From NCBI GenBank assembly GCA_003116975.1, contig BGKB01000026.1, forward strand, positions 496,001 through 560,000: a stretch of 64,000 bases of DNA. The letters run 5' to 3'. This document shows positions 9,838-19,630 of the stretch, piece after piece (position 1 is the stretch's first letter; each line of letters begins with the position of its first letter). The notes under the pieces are model-generated. The model saw only the letters and a list, made by a program, of their open reading frames with translations, was not told the origin of the DNA and did not search any database. Both the position numbers and the translations under genes were made by a program. This DNA comes from Aurantiochytrium sp. KH105. Taxonomy: Eukaryota; Sar; Bigyra; Thraustochytrida; Thraustochytriidae.

Positions 9838-10623
9838 ATGCCGGGGGTCAAGGGTATGGACACCTTGAACCAACGTTGGGCGAACGACAAGAACAAGTTC
9901 GGGTACAAGATGATGCTCAAGATGGGATGGTCCGACGGCAAGGGCACCGGCAAGAATGAAGACGGACGCGCCTCGCATGTCAAGGTAGAAAAACGCACAG
10001 AAACGCTCGGTCTTGGTACGGAGGAGGATGGCGTCGGCAACGTCGCCTTTCAGGGCCAGATTAATAACTTTAACGACGTTCTGCGGAGCCTGAACCAGGC
10101 ACATGGCCCGGACGCCAAGCAACGCAAAGAAGAGCGCCGCAAAATGCGCAAGCAACTGAAAAATGCCAAGGCTGGCGCAACGGAGCAGATCTCGAGCGAA
10201 ACGAAGGTGCTCGTGCGCACAGAGGACCTTCCCGAGGGCGGCCAAGTCCGGGACATTGGTATCGTATCCGTTGAGACCACCGAGTCGGGGGGTGTCGTCA
10301 AGGTGTCTGATGCAGCTGACTCTGACGAAGACAGCAGCGCGAGCAAGAAGGAGAAAAAGACCAAGTCGAAGAAGGAAAAGAAGAGCAAAACCAAGAAAAA
10401 GCGGTCTCGCGATGACGATAGCGACGACAACGACGAGGAGGATGAAACAGAAAAGCTTGTGTCCAAGAAGCAAAAGAAGGAAAAGTCCAAGAAGAAGAAG
10501 AAGAAACTGAGCAAGGCCGACGCCGCCGTCTCTCGCAAAGTGGCGATCCGGCTTGTTCGTGCAAAGGACGTCTCTTCCTACTCGCGGGGCGATCTCAATG
10601 CTATCTTCGGCATCGCTTCATGA
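9838..10623 (+). CDS. PINX1: PINX1/PXR1-type G-patch protein
   Basis: 261 residues from the ATG at 9838 (MPGVKGMDTLNQRW). A G-patch lies at about residues 20-66: NKFGYKMMLKMGWSDGKGTG, then HVKVEKRTETLGLG. It is followed by FNDVLRSLN, as in PinX1 (DDFNQLLAELN). The middle is a long Lys/Asp/Glu tract (residues 165-225), typical of nucleolar proteins. The end, RAKDVSSYSRGDLNAIFGI, matches the conserved C-terminal motif of PinX1/Pxr1 (KDLSSKS...DLDCIFG). Known role: G-patch cofactor of the DEAH helicase Prp43 in rRNA and snoRNA processing; in animals and yeast it also inhibits telomerase. Its divergent neighbour RRP9 acts in the same pathway. I am confident of the family; the telomerase role here is unknown. 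Confidence 0.88.
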   Translation: MPGVKGMDTLNQRWANDKNKFGYKMMLKMGWSDGKGTGKNEDGRASHVKVEKRTETLGLGTEEDGVGNVAFQGQINNFNDVLRSLNQAHGPDAKQRKEERRKMRKQLKNAKAGATEQISSETKVLVRTEDLPEGGQVRDIGIVSVETTESGGVVKVSDAADSDEDSSASKKEKKTKSKKEKKSKTKKKRSRDDDSDDNDEEDETEKLVSKKQKKEKSKKKKKKLSKADAAVSRKVAIRLVRAKDVSSYSRGDLNAIFGIAS

Positions 10624-10822
10624 CGTCTTTTTGCTTGCATAGAGAGAAATGTACATCTTGTGATTTTTGTGTTTTACGTTTTTCTACGTCGTTTTGCTTG
10701 TGTGAAGGTGGCGAATTCTCGAGAAAATACTTGGAGATTGCTTACCTGACCTGGAAAGGTACGGAAAAGGAAGAGAGTGAGCATGATAAAAGAGGTCCCT
10801 GCCGTTTGCGGGGTCTTCGTTC

Positions 10823-11968
10823 TCAAAGGTTCATGGCCCGCAAGCTCGACATGCGTGCGCGGCCGAAGCGAGACAGCACGTCACAGTAAAAGCTGAAATC
10901 GGTGGTAACGCGACGCATGGTCGCTTCGTCAAGCTGACTGCGGTCCATGCCAGAGGCGTAGAGCTCGCGAACACTGCTGTTGCCGAGCACAGGATCGAGA
11001 ATGTCTTGGCGGAAGAGCTCCGGACAATTGCAAATGCTTACAGTGTGAAGAGAAGGGCACGAAGCAAGCGCAGTAAGATCACGCAGCCCACCGCAGTGCG
11101 CTAGCCAAAGGCTGTGGAGGCGCTGCTTGCCGCGGAGCGCTTCAATGGAGGGAACGAGACTGCAGTGACTCAAGTAGACGATCTCGAGGTTTTCGCAGAG
11201 CACGAATGGTTCGATGTTGCGCAGTGCCACGCAGCGCACTAGAATGCATTTGGAGAGCTGTGCACACATGGCGAGAGCTTCTACATTCTGCAGCTGAATG
11301 GCCCCGGTGAGGTCGATCGTCTCGAGCTGGCGGCACCCACGGATACCCTCAAGATCGCGCAAATGCACCGACTGCCGCAAGACTAGATTAGTCAGCTTAG
11401 GACAGCACTTCCCGAGGGTGTCTATGTTCCACAGACTATTGGCTTCGAAGACTTGAAGACTCCGCAATTGCGTGCAATTCTCCAAAAACGCAAGCGTTCC
11501 GTGTCGAGCGGCGTTTCCCAGTTGCAAGTTTTGCAGCGAACGACACACTTTGAGTGCTGTAAGCGAGCTCTCGCGGCAGAATTCGGCCGTGAGGGCTAGT
11601 GAGGTGAGATGCCGTAGCTGGCTTGCGACCGTGGCGAGTGGGCTTTGCAGCTCCCGTTCGAAGCGATGGACCTTGGCTGGGGCCACAGGTGGAGCTGGGG
11701 CGGATACTTTCAGTCTGAGCGCCGTGAGGCGCCAGAACGAGTCGCCTCGCGGAAAGCATCGCTCTACCCAATCCACATCGTGCCAAGTACTGTCCTCCGC
11801 AGGAAATCCATGCAGTGCAGCGCGCCATGTACGACACACGAGGCTGCACGCGAGGACCTCGCGGTGCGCAAACCTGAACCATCCTTCCTCGCACACAAGT
11901 CTCAGGGCAAGTAGGTTCTTTGCACTCCCACGCGACGTCTCGCGCCTCATCTTATCGCGTCCCTGCAT
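10823..11968 (-). CDS. Leucine-rich-repeat protein with possible N-terminal F-box
   Basis: About 381 residues if translation starts at the ATG at 11968 (MQGRDKMRRE), or 375 from the ATG at 11950; a TTG-initiated extension to 12061 is unlikely. Residues 20-60 (FAHREVLACSLVCRTWRAAL) resemble an F-box helix, with the typical CSLVCRTWR stretch. From about residue 110 there are roughly ten short LRRs of cysteine-containing type, such as LRHLTSLALT, LQNLQLGNAA, LTNLVLRQSV, LETIDLTGAI and LEIVYLSHCS. F-box/LRR proteins are substrate receptors of SCF ubiquitin ligases. The F-box is only partly recognisable, so that function is inference. The gene is convergent with the G-patch gene, with a 199-base gap. 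Confidence 0.65.
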   Translation of the reverse strand: MQGRDKMRRETSRGSAKNLLALRLVCEEGWFRFAHREVLACSLVCRTWRAALHGFPAEDSTWHDVDWVERCFPRGDSFWRLTALRLKVSAPAPPVAPAKVHRFERELQSPLATVASQLRHLTSLALTAEFCRESSLTALKVCRSLQNLQLGNAARHGTLAFLENCTQLRSLQVFEANSLWNIDTLGKCCPKLTNLVLRQSVHLRDLEGIRGCRQLETIDLTGAIQLQNVEALAMCAQLSKCILVRCVALRNIEPFVLCENLEIVYLSHCSLVPSIEALRGKQRLHSLWLAHCGGLRDLTALASCPSLHTVSICNCPELFRQDILDPVLGNSSVRELYASGMDRSQLDEATMRRVTTDFSFYCDVLSRFGRARMSSLRAMNL

Positions 11969-13164
11969 GGCGTCTTGCACACGATCAGAGTGACCGCGAC
12001 AGTCGTGAGGAAATGTCTGCGTTGGCAAGCGCTCGCCCCAATGTACCAGCAACAACAACAACGATTGACGCCTCTCTGCTTTGAGCTCGAATACGTGAGC
12101 GCGTTGGCGCTAGGCCACAGTCTGCGACGGACGCTGCGCGCGAAGTGTTGCCTGCGCTCCGAGCACGCGCGTCGCAGCGCTCGCTTGGTCTCGACTCCTC
12201 TGGAGCCCCTACCCACGCACGCCGTGCGAGGCCCAGGCACACGACGTACACGCGCGATGGTACCCTTGAAGGGCGTGGACGCCAGCGTTGACGCGGACGA
12301 GGTATGTCGGGCGTCCACAGCCGCGCGCGCAGACGCCTTTGACGTCGCGTCGTCGCGAGCCGCGCGAGCCTGGCTAGCTAGCTAGCTAGCCTGGGCTGGT
12401 TCTATGCAGCCAGGCGCGAAGAGGACGAACAATGATGTGCGTTGAAAAAAAGCAAAGGGCGTACTGCTACCCGAACAAGTAGCCGTCGACTAGGACTTGC
12501 GCGGAGACATGAGCGCTCTGTCAAGGCCCAAGAACGTCCCATTCATTATCACTCCAAATGCGGCAACGACCGCAATGGACAACATGGCAATTTCTGCGAC
12601 AATGTGCAACCCAACTCTGCGACCATTCAACTCAACACTCCGCCATTTCGCAACCATTTCGCAACCACAAGTCGACAACAACGACAATAGCGCGCCAACA
12701 AGGAAGAAAAAGGGAAAAAGGAGAGAGGAAGCGGAGAAGAGAAGAAACGCGAGATCTCTTTCGAGCACACGAAGAAAAAGATTGATCAGAGCCGAGCCGA
12801 GCTGGGGGAAGAGACGGGAGAAGCGGGTTGCCAATGATCATCATGGTCAGGCACAATTGAAGAGGTGGTGGGTTGAGAGAGGCAAAAGGTAGGATGGCAG
12901 CAAGCAATGTGCAGTCCTTGATCACGCGGAGAGCCTTGAATGTTCGAGCAGAACGATACGCTTGTGTGTGAGCGATGTATGTGTATGATCTGAGTGCGAA
13001 TTCGGCTGTCTCGGAGCGTGCCGCACATGCTTGTTGGGAAAAGGGTGTCTTGTCGATCGACATTTCTTTCGAGATGAGATGTCGTGCCTGCAGACCTGCA
13101 GACCTGCCGACAGGCAGGCAGGCGAGCGGACGGGCAGGCGGACCGACAGGGTGTCTGGCTGGGT
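11969..13164. other. Intergenic region between two minus-strand genes
   Basis: This is the promoter side of the LRR gene plus the 3' flank of the membrane-protein gene. It contains a short (CTAG)n run near 12375-12390 and purine-rich stretches at 12690-12830. Open frames here on both strands have no family signature and look like shadows of GC-rich sequence. Confidence 0.6.
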
Positions 13165-13806
13165 CTAAATCTCGAGGAGACTGACGATGGGCTCGATGTC
13201 AATGAGGTCCACGAGCGAGGACTCGGTGAGGTAGAGCTTGACCGTGTCCATGTCGAGGTGGTGAAGCTGGTGAAGGTACTCGTCAATGCCGCCCTGGCTG
13301 ACGTAAATGGAAAGGATCATGGCCAGCGTGCCGCTAACGTGCCACCACACGTGGTTTTTGCGCCAGTGCTCGGAGCGCACGGGGAATTGGCGGCACTGAT
13401 TGAGGAATTTGAAGGGTGTCATGGCGCTACCGACTTGAAGCAGCAGCTTGAACCAGCTGACAATGTGTGTGGGGTCGCTGGCAATGACCCAGCGCGTGGA
13501 GAACCAGGTGAGGTAAAAGACCCCGAGCGTGGCCGTTAAGCGGTCCGTCACGTCGAGGTAATAATGTCTGTAATACACGGCGTCAGAGAGCACGGAGAAG
13601 AGCGTGACAATGACAAAGGTGTATGCCCCAAACCACGCCCCATAGCGCCACAGCACGGCGGCCACGATCAGGAAGAGCAGACACGAGGTGCCGACCTTAA
13701 AGTCGAGCAGGATGCGCGGTTCGTGCACCTCCTCCCAGGTCTCCTTGCCCTCAATGCTCGAAGGCCGCCTGAAGATGCTCAGGTGTCTGAACACGAACTG
13801 CACCAT
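13165..13806 (-). CDS. Small multi-pass membrane protein, CREST/TMEM8-like
   Basis: 213 residues from the ATG at 13806 (MVQFVFRHLSIFRRPSS). The frame stays open to 14391, but that part is GC-rich, Arg/Ala/Ser-biased and probably untranslated. About six to seven hydrophobic helices can be drawn: TSCLLFLIVAAVLWRYGAWF, AYTFVIVTLFSVLSDAVYY, LTATLGVFYLTWF, a short one near IVSWFKLLLQVG, and HVWWHVSGTLAMILSIY. The pattern SDAVYYRHYY...LDVTDRL... and a late HVWWH (HxxxH) resembles the Ser/Asp/His signature of the CREST superfamily (alkaline ceramidase, Per1, TMEM8, PAQR), which are metal-dependent membrane hydrolases. A TMEM8/DUF3522-like protein is my best guess. Function is not established. Confidence 0.5.
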   Translation of the reverse strand: MVQFVFRHLSIFRRPSSIEGKETWEEVHEPRILLDFKVGTSCLLFLIVAAVLWRYGAWFGAYTFVIVTLFSVLSDAVYYRHYYLDVTDRLTATLGVFYLTWFSTRWVIASDPTHIVSWFKLLLQVGSAMTPFKFLNQCRQFPVRSEHWRKNHVWWHVSGTLAMILSIYVSQGGIDEYLHQLHHLDMDTVKLYLTESSLVDLIDIEPIVSLLEI

Positions 13807-16160
13807 CTTCTCCACCAACAAAACGACGAAGACGAAGACGAAGAAGAAGTGCAGAAAGAGTAAAGAAAAAAAATTGTCCGGCTGGCTGGAGGCGGCCTTC
13901 CTCTCTCTCTCTCTCCCTCCCTCCCTCCCTTCCACGCGCCCTCGCTCTCTGCTCGCGGGCTGCCGTGCGGACCAGGCAGCCCTGTCTGCGCACGCGTGCG
14001 CGCGGTCTGGGCGCGTGCGCGTGCAAGGACACGCGCGTACGAGGCCACGCGAGGCGAGAAGGCGCGAAAAAGTAGAAGAAGAAGCGGGGAAGACCTCGTC
14101 GATTCGAATCGACCTCGCGGCCACGCACGCGCGCACGCTCGCGCGCTCGCTCGCTCGCGGCCTCGGGCGCGCGCGGCGGGGCGCGGGCGCGCACAGACGC
14201 CGACGGGAGCGCGAGCAGGCGGTCCGCGCGGGCGGCGAAGGAGCGCGGGCGGCGAAGCGGCGCGGGCCGGGCGGTGTGTGCGCCGGGTGCAGCGGCGCCT
14301 GCAGAGACTCCCTCGCGTTGCGGCTTTGTTTTTTTTTTGTTTTGTTCGCGAGGAAGGGCGCGCGACCGTGGCTTGGTTTTCTCTGCTGCACTCACAACGC
14401 TGGTATAGTATAGGCCTAGAAAAGGTTAGGGAAACAGCGCGTTCACGGGCCTCGCGCTTTCGTGGTAAAAGAGAGAGAGAGGAGAGAAAAGAAAGAAGCA
14501 GCGACGACTAGCGAGGAGCGTCGTCGCGCCGCCTTCTTTTCAAGGGTGGGATCGCGCACGCGCGAAGAGCGGAGAGCAGCAGCTCAAGCAGCAGCACAAA
14601 CAGCAGCACAAACAGCAGCGGAGGGCGCGTTCTTGGAGCCGAGGAGTGGACGGATGAGTTCGCAGGCGAGCGAGGCGAGGACGTGTATACAATACGTATA
14701 TTGACGATGATGGAGGACGAGCTGCTCACGCTGGCTGAGCTGGCTGCAGATGCCAGCCGGCTGCGAAGAGGTATTTTTGAGCAGCGAAAAGCAAGCCCTC
14801 CCTGCGAGCGTGAACAGTCGCATTCGTTGGCAGGGGACGGAAACGGGCACAAGGTGCTGGTGCTGGTCTTGCTGCTGGTCTTGCACTGCTGGAGGTCAGG
14901 CTGTCATCAGCCTGCTGCCACTGCAGGGGGGCGGTATACGTGCAATGGGACCGACACCGACAGCGACAACGAAGGCGACCTGCAGGCGGTGGGTGGTTGG
15001 GCCAGGAAACGAGGAGGTCGGACGGCGGCCAGGTTGTTCTTGGTCGCGACTGAGGCTTGGCGTGCTTCGGTGTGGCTCGGCTTGACCTGGCCGACTGGCG
15101 ATGGCAACTGGCTGGCGCGTGGATGACGGTGCACGAGGAGTCGAAGACGTCATGCGGCGGGAACAAAGAGAATAGCCCCTTGCGCCGCGCACTTTCTTTC
15201 GGCCAGGCCATTGGCCGCGCGCGAGATGCAGCGAAACAGAACAAGACACGACAGGGCAAGGCAAGGCAAGGCAAGACGAGCACTGTCGTTAATTTGTTTT
15301 GGCTTGCTTTGATTTGCTTCTTGGCGTCTTCGTCACAGAGAACTCGTGGCAGACACGCGTGCAGGACTTCGCACGAGTTGTGTTTGATGATGACAGCGGT
15401 GTTGGTTGCGGCCGTGCGCGCCTAGGCTACTTTAAGTCTCTCGCTTCCCTCTCGGCCACAACTCATTGGCAGTGGTCTCTGCCACCACTGATCTTCCTTT
15501 CTCCCAGTGGAGCGCTTCTCTATCTTTCACTACGACTTTCGTGGCCCGTGAATTTCTTTTCCCACTGTACAAATACAGGCTGTCTCTACTGACGCTGTTT
15601 ACCGACACAAGAACCTGACCGCCCGTCTCTACGCATCATACACAAGTCCTTTTTAATTTTAATTTTAATTTTAAAAATCAAATTTAATTTTTTTTGAAAA
15701 TACCGGAAATCCGGGAAATGTCGCCTCGAACCTACGTAACTATCGAAATTTCGGGAGATCCCTTCTCCTCCTATTTTTCCGCGCGACAGCGAGCGAGTGT
15801 TGGAGATTTTTTTCTTGCTTGCATTCGCTGTCAGACCTGAGCAGCAGCAGCGGCAGCAGCAGCAGCAGCAGCAGGGCAGCAACAAGAGCGCGGCGGCGCG
15901 GAGAAAAGGGAGAGCGGACGCGACCCGAAGTGGCGGACCCGGATAGAAAGACACATACATCGCAGCCGTCGGTTTGCTCTGGCAGCAAAGAGCAGCAACG
16001 ACGAATACACCACAACGAACCGAGCGCTGCCGGTTCGTCGCGGCCTCGCACGAACCTGATTGTGCGCAACGCCAAAGCGATTTGACAAGATCGCCCAACA
16101 CGTGTCATCGCTATCCTTATTCTGCTGCCTATCTTGGACGTCGCATCGCATCAGACACAG
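13807..16160. other. Divergent intergenic region, 2.35 kb
   Basis: It separates the minus-strand membrane-protein gene and the plus-strand DENN gene. Contents: CT/CCCT simple repeats (13900-13930), a GC-rich block (14100-14290), the palindrome TAGGCCTA at 14411-14418, (AGC)n tracts (14576-14620 and 15840-15872), a (CAAGG)n run near 15255-15278 and an AT-rich block (15650-15700). A short frame starting at 14706 (MMEDELLTLAELAADASR) looks protein-like for about 20 residues but leads nowhere clear. I see no RNA gene. Confidence 0.55.
15650..15700. repeat. AT-rich (TTTTAA)n block
   Basis: Repeats of TTTTAA followed by A- and T-runs. It is a sharp compositional contrast with the surrounding GC-rich DNA, about 460 bases upstream of the DENN gene. 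Confidence 0.8.
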
Positions 16161-19100
16161 ATGAAATCTCCGTCTCCAAACGAGACGCCCTCTCCAGCAG
16201 AGAGTAATGCGACCTTGCAAAGCCCCGGCTTCGCGGGCTCGCGACACGGCACAGAAGACGAGGGCGAAGACTCGGACGATTTCCAGGTAAAAACGGAAGC
16301 TAGCTCTCCCAATAACAGTCTTTTCCGAAAACCTCAACGTGCAGCCAAACCTCTTTTCCGTGATGAAGTCGCAGAACAGGTGCACGGCCTCGAAGATGTA
16401 AAAACGTCCACGACAGCAGTGAGGCACGTTGGAGGCGCCATGGTACTTGGAGATCCTGTAGCCGTCTCGTTCGAGGAAGTCGTCCGGCTAGGAGCGCAGC
16501 GTCCATGCATTCCCGTGCAGGAAGAGGACTTTGATCCTCTCGCCGCTTCATCGACGGATAACGCCAAGGGCGATGTTGCTGCAAACCCGGGCCAGCTCGG
16601 GAAACCCTCCAGCGCCGAAGGAAACGTTATTGGCATTCCGATCGAGCGAGAAAAATGGTGCCGTCCCGCCGGCAGCGCGTATCGCTTGCCGCTTGTTCAA
16701 GGAAACCAAAGGCGACACATCCTCTACGACGTTTACTTTTCGGGAAGGTCAATCGGTCTGACGCTCTCAAACAAAGATCATACCTTTGTTCAAGCTCTCA
16801 CGGGTGTCGCTGCCTTCAAGCTTGGCATTATAGCCAAGGGAGACATCATCCTCAGCGCATCCTGCGAAGATCGCTGGATGCGCTGCAACGAGTCACTCAA
16901 TGAACTCACGGACTTTATTCGGGACAGCAAGCGTCCCATCGTACTTCGCTTTTGGCGAAGACCCGAACCTCTGCAGCTTGGATCAGTTCTCATTTCCAAC
17001 GGCCCACTCGAGGTCTTTTTCAACTTCGTCAATCGGTACCTCGACTCACCAAACTACAGAGAGGTCTCGCGCAACGAGCGCGCCCTCGAGCAAGAGCTTC
17101 GTGAGGAGGTCCATGCATCTCAAGCACGCGGCGAGTTCAACGCTCTCGTAGGGAGCGTCCATGCCGACGACCTCGGTCGTGTCGGCGGCACCATGAGCGA
17201 CAATGACGACGACGAGGTCGCGACGCTCTCGGGTAACGATGACGATGCCGACAGCCTTGACGGCGCCAACGCTCGCCATCATGGTGCAAGAGCTGCACAT
17301 GCCTCACATGCCGCCGGTCGCGAGTCCTCACGCAAGTACATCAACACCGCAGTGGCGCAAATCATGTTTCTTGTCGAGGTCGTCAAGATTCGTCAGCGCA
17401 TTAAAACTGGGACGCATCGGTACAATCAGGCCACGGTCGAAAGCTCCATTCGAAAAGGCGTTGCTGCCAAATACCTTATGCCAGGCAAGCAGTCGGATTT
17501 CTCAATCAGGGACTTTCTTCGTAAGGACCGTGCCGCCGCGAGCGCACGCAAAGAAGTACTGCGCTCGGGATCGATTGAAGCGCTCGAACTTCTCTTTGAT
17601 CACGTCCAAGACCTTGTCCGCAACGACACGTTTGCCTTATTTCTCCATGAAAAAGACGTCGAAATCGCCCTGGACAAGCTTGGCGAAAAGAATGGCTGGA
17701 AGCTCCGCGTGTTCTCGCGACTTGTTCGCCAGATTGTACCTTTAGAACTCATACTCGAAAGACGGAAGGCCTGTGCCGCCTTCTTGCTTTATCTGCTTGG
17801 CCTCGAGCCTTCGAAAGCAAGCACGCAGGCCGCCACTTCACTTTCGATTTGGAGCACTGCTCGTTTCTGCCCATCGCTCTTTCATGAAAGCTTTGTACCT
17901 GTGGCACGACGCGAACGGGCCTTTAACGAAGCCTCGCAGTCCGTCGACTTTTCTGTGCTGCATGATCGCCTTTTGGTACTTTGCAAGGATCTTCACCGTC
18001 AATTCGTGCATCACAAGCTAGGCAGGCTTGTCTGGGATGCTTTCAATGCAGCTGCCAAGACGGACGGCAATGAAGCCTTACTTGACAATCACATGCCGCG
18101 TCTTTCCGCAATTTTGCAGGAAGCCAACTTACCAGACTACCTCAATACGCATCGAGCCGTCGCGCCTCTTCCTTTGGCGAGCTCGTCGTCATCCTCACTG
18201 GACGATCCTTCGAAGGGAGACTTCCTCCGCAATATTCTTCTCTTCGATGCTCCCGTGGACAAAGCCGACCCAATCGTCTTCTCGGCAGTGCCGGGTGAGT
18301 CCGCGCCACCACAGATTGAGCGTTTCTTCCTGCCTCATCGTCTTGGAGGAATCCATCATGATGGCGTTGGCGACGACGACCCGAATCAGTACCCGCTCTT
18401 ATTCAACTTTGTCATGGGCTCGGGGCTCGTGGGCAGTAGTCTATCCTTTAGACACGTGAACGGCCGCTACACTGGTGTCTGCATTACGAGCGAGCGCCGA
18501 GACTTTATTCTGCATCGGAGACTTCTGCAACGCGTCGCTGCTGATCATCGTCCTGCTATGGAAAGTGAGCTCACAGAGGGTACTGACGGTGGCGGCATGA
18601 GCGCACTCGGCCCAAAGGTGCGCGCCACACTCAATGACGCTCTTTCACAAGAGCACGCCGCTGCCATTCAAGCCCATGACCAGATGCCGAGCTTGAGTGA
18701 TTCCCTCGACTTTGGTCTTCTCTTTGAAATCTTCTCGTACGAAGACATTATCAGACTCTTTGAGTGCTGCCTGCTCGAGCGTAAGATGCTCTTTGTGGCC
18801 AAACGATACACGGCGCTGACAAACGTTGCCGAAGTCTTGCGCGAGCTCCTACAGCCTCTTCAATGGAGCCATGTCTATGCGCCCGTGCTTCCGCGCAAGA
18901 TGCTCGATCATCTGCAGTGCCCCACGCCCTTTATGATTGGAATCCACACCGACTATGCCTTCAAAAAGGACTTTCCTTTTGTTCTAGATGCCGTCGTGGT
19001 CAACCTGGACCATGGGACCATTCAAATGCCGTCCATGACGGCGCGAGGCGGTGGCGACGCTCTCGCTGCATACGATGACGACGAGACATTGGGACGCCAC

Positions 19101-19463
19101 TTGCAACTCCCACAGGAGCTGCGGGCCCACCTTCTACAGGACCTGCGGAGGCTTACACAACCTCGCTATGAAGCTTGCGACAGCTTGGCTGAGCCCTCGT
19201 CTTCACCTGCGAGCAAGCAAATCATCCCAGCCGCCAAGGTCCGCGAGTCTTTTGGAGTAGTTGTCGCCAAGCTTCTTGAACAGGTTGTACCCCACTGCGT
19301 TCCGCTCAGTTTCAGCAAATCTGATTCCCTCATCATCTTCAATGAAATGCGCTTTCTCGATGCCGTCAACCCGGCGCACCGGACCTTTTACGCTGCGCTT
19401 TTGCGAACGCAGGCTTTTTCTACTTATGCTTCGTCTTTTCTGAATCATTTGCAGCACGAGTGA
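16161..19463 (+). CDS. PDZ-RGS-DENN multidomain protein
   Basis: 1100 residues from the ATG at 16161; the frame is open slightly further up only from a TTG. The Ser/acidic N-terminus looks disordered. Residues 186-273 form a PDZ-like fold (DVYFSGRSIGLTLSNKDHTF, KGDIILSASCEDRW, PIVLRFWRR). Residues 392-497 match an RGS domain (IMFLVEVVKIRQRI, VAAKYLMPG, ALELLFDHVQDLV, TFALFLHEKD). Residues 715-1095 are a DENN module: ERFFLPHRLGG, VCITSERRDF, the cDENN core near 841-960 (DFGLLFEIFSYEDIIRLFEC, LLERKMLFVAKRY, HVYAPVLPRKMLDHL, PFMIGIHTDYA) and VVVNLD. Known roles: RGS domains speed GTP hydrolysis by G-alpha; DENN domains act as Rab GEFs. The combination would link heterotrimeric G-protein signalling to membrane traffic, which is inference. 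The DENN call is firm, RGS good, PDZ fair. Confidence 0.8.
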   Translation: MKSPSPNETPSPAESNATLQSPGFAGSRHGTEDEGEDSDDFQVKTEASSPNNSLFRKPQRAAKPLFRDEVAEQVHGLEDVKTSTTAVRHVGGAMVLGDPVAVSFEEVVRLGAQRPCIPVQEEDFDPLAASSTDNAKGDVAANPGQLGKPSSAEGNVIGIPIEREKWCRPAGSAYRLPLVQGNQRRHILYDVYFSGRSIGLTLSNKDHTFVQALTGVAAFKLGIIAKGDIILSASCEDRWMRCNESLNELTDFIRDSKRPIVLRFWRRPEPLQLGSVLISNGPLEVFFNFVNRYLDSPNYREVSRNERALEQELREEVHASQARGEFNALVGSVHADDLGRVGGTMSDNDDDEVATLSGNDDDADSLDGANARHHGARAAHASHAAGRESSRKYINTAVAQIMFLVEVVKIRQRIKTGTHRYNQATVESSIRKGVAAKYLMPGKQSDFSIRDFLRKDRAAASARKEVLRSGSIEALELLFDHVQDLVRNDTFALFLHEKDVEIALDKLGEKNGWKLRVFSRLVRQIVPLELILERRKACAAFLLYLLGLEPSKASTQAATSLSIWSTARFCPSLFHESFVPVARRERAFNEASQSVDFSVLHDRLLVLCKDLHRQFVHHKLGRLVWDAFNAAAKTDGNEALLDNHMPRLSAILQEANLPDYLNTHRAVAPLPLASSSSSSLDDPSKGDFLRNILLFDAPVDKADPIVFSAVPGESAPPQIERFFLPHRLGGIHHDGVGDDDPNQYPLLFNFVMGSGLVGSSLSFRHVNGRYTGVCITSERRDFILHRRLLQRVAADHRPAMESELTEGTDGGGMSALGPKVRATLNDALSQEHAAAIQAHDQMPSLSDSLDFGLLFEIFSYEDIIRLFECCLLERKMLFVAKRYTALTNVAEVLRELLQPLQWSHVYAPVLPRKMLDHLQCPTPFMIGIHTDYAFKKDFPFVLDAVVVNLDHGTIQMPSMTARGGGDALAAYDDDETLGRHLQLPQELRAHLLQDLRRLTQPRYEACDSLAEPSSSPASKQIIPAAKVRESFGVVVAKLLEQVVPHCVPLSFSKSDSLIIFNEMRFLDAVNPAHRTFYAALLRTQAFSTYASSFLNHLQHE

Positions 19464-19630
19464 ATCACTGGCAGAAGATAAAGAGAAGAAGTGGAAGAAC
19501 AATAATGCATGCATCTACAGAGAAATGGCAAGTGTCAATCGAGCAAAGGAACAGAACAACACAAGTGGATGTGAGAGGGATCAGATATTATATTTTAATG
19601 TGCCTTCTACCAGGCGTTACTTTGCAACGT

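Noticed and set aside
13807-14391. N-terminal extension of the small membrane protein
   Set aside because: Arg/Ala/Ser-biased sequence over GC-rich repeats; the ATG at 13806 directly precedes the conserved-looking part.
14706-15126. Plus-strand frame starting MMEDELLTLAELAADASRLR
   Set aside because: Only about 20 residues look protein-like; a possible donor follows, but no acceptor exon could be linked with confidence.
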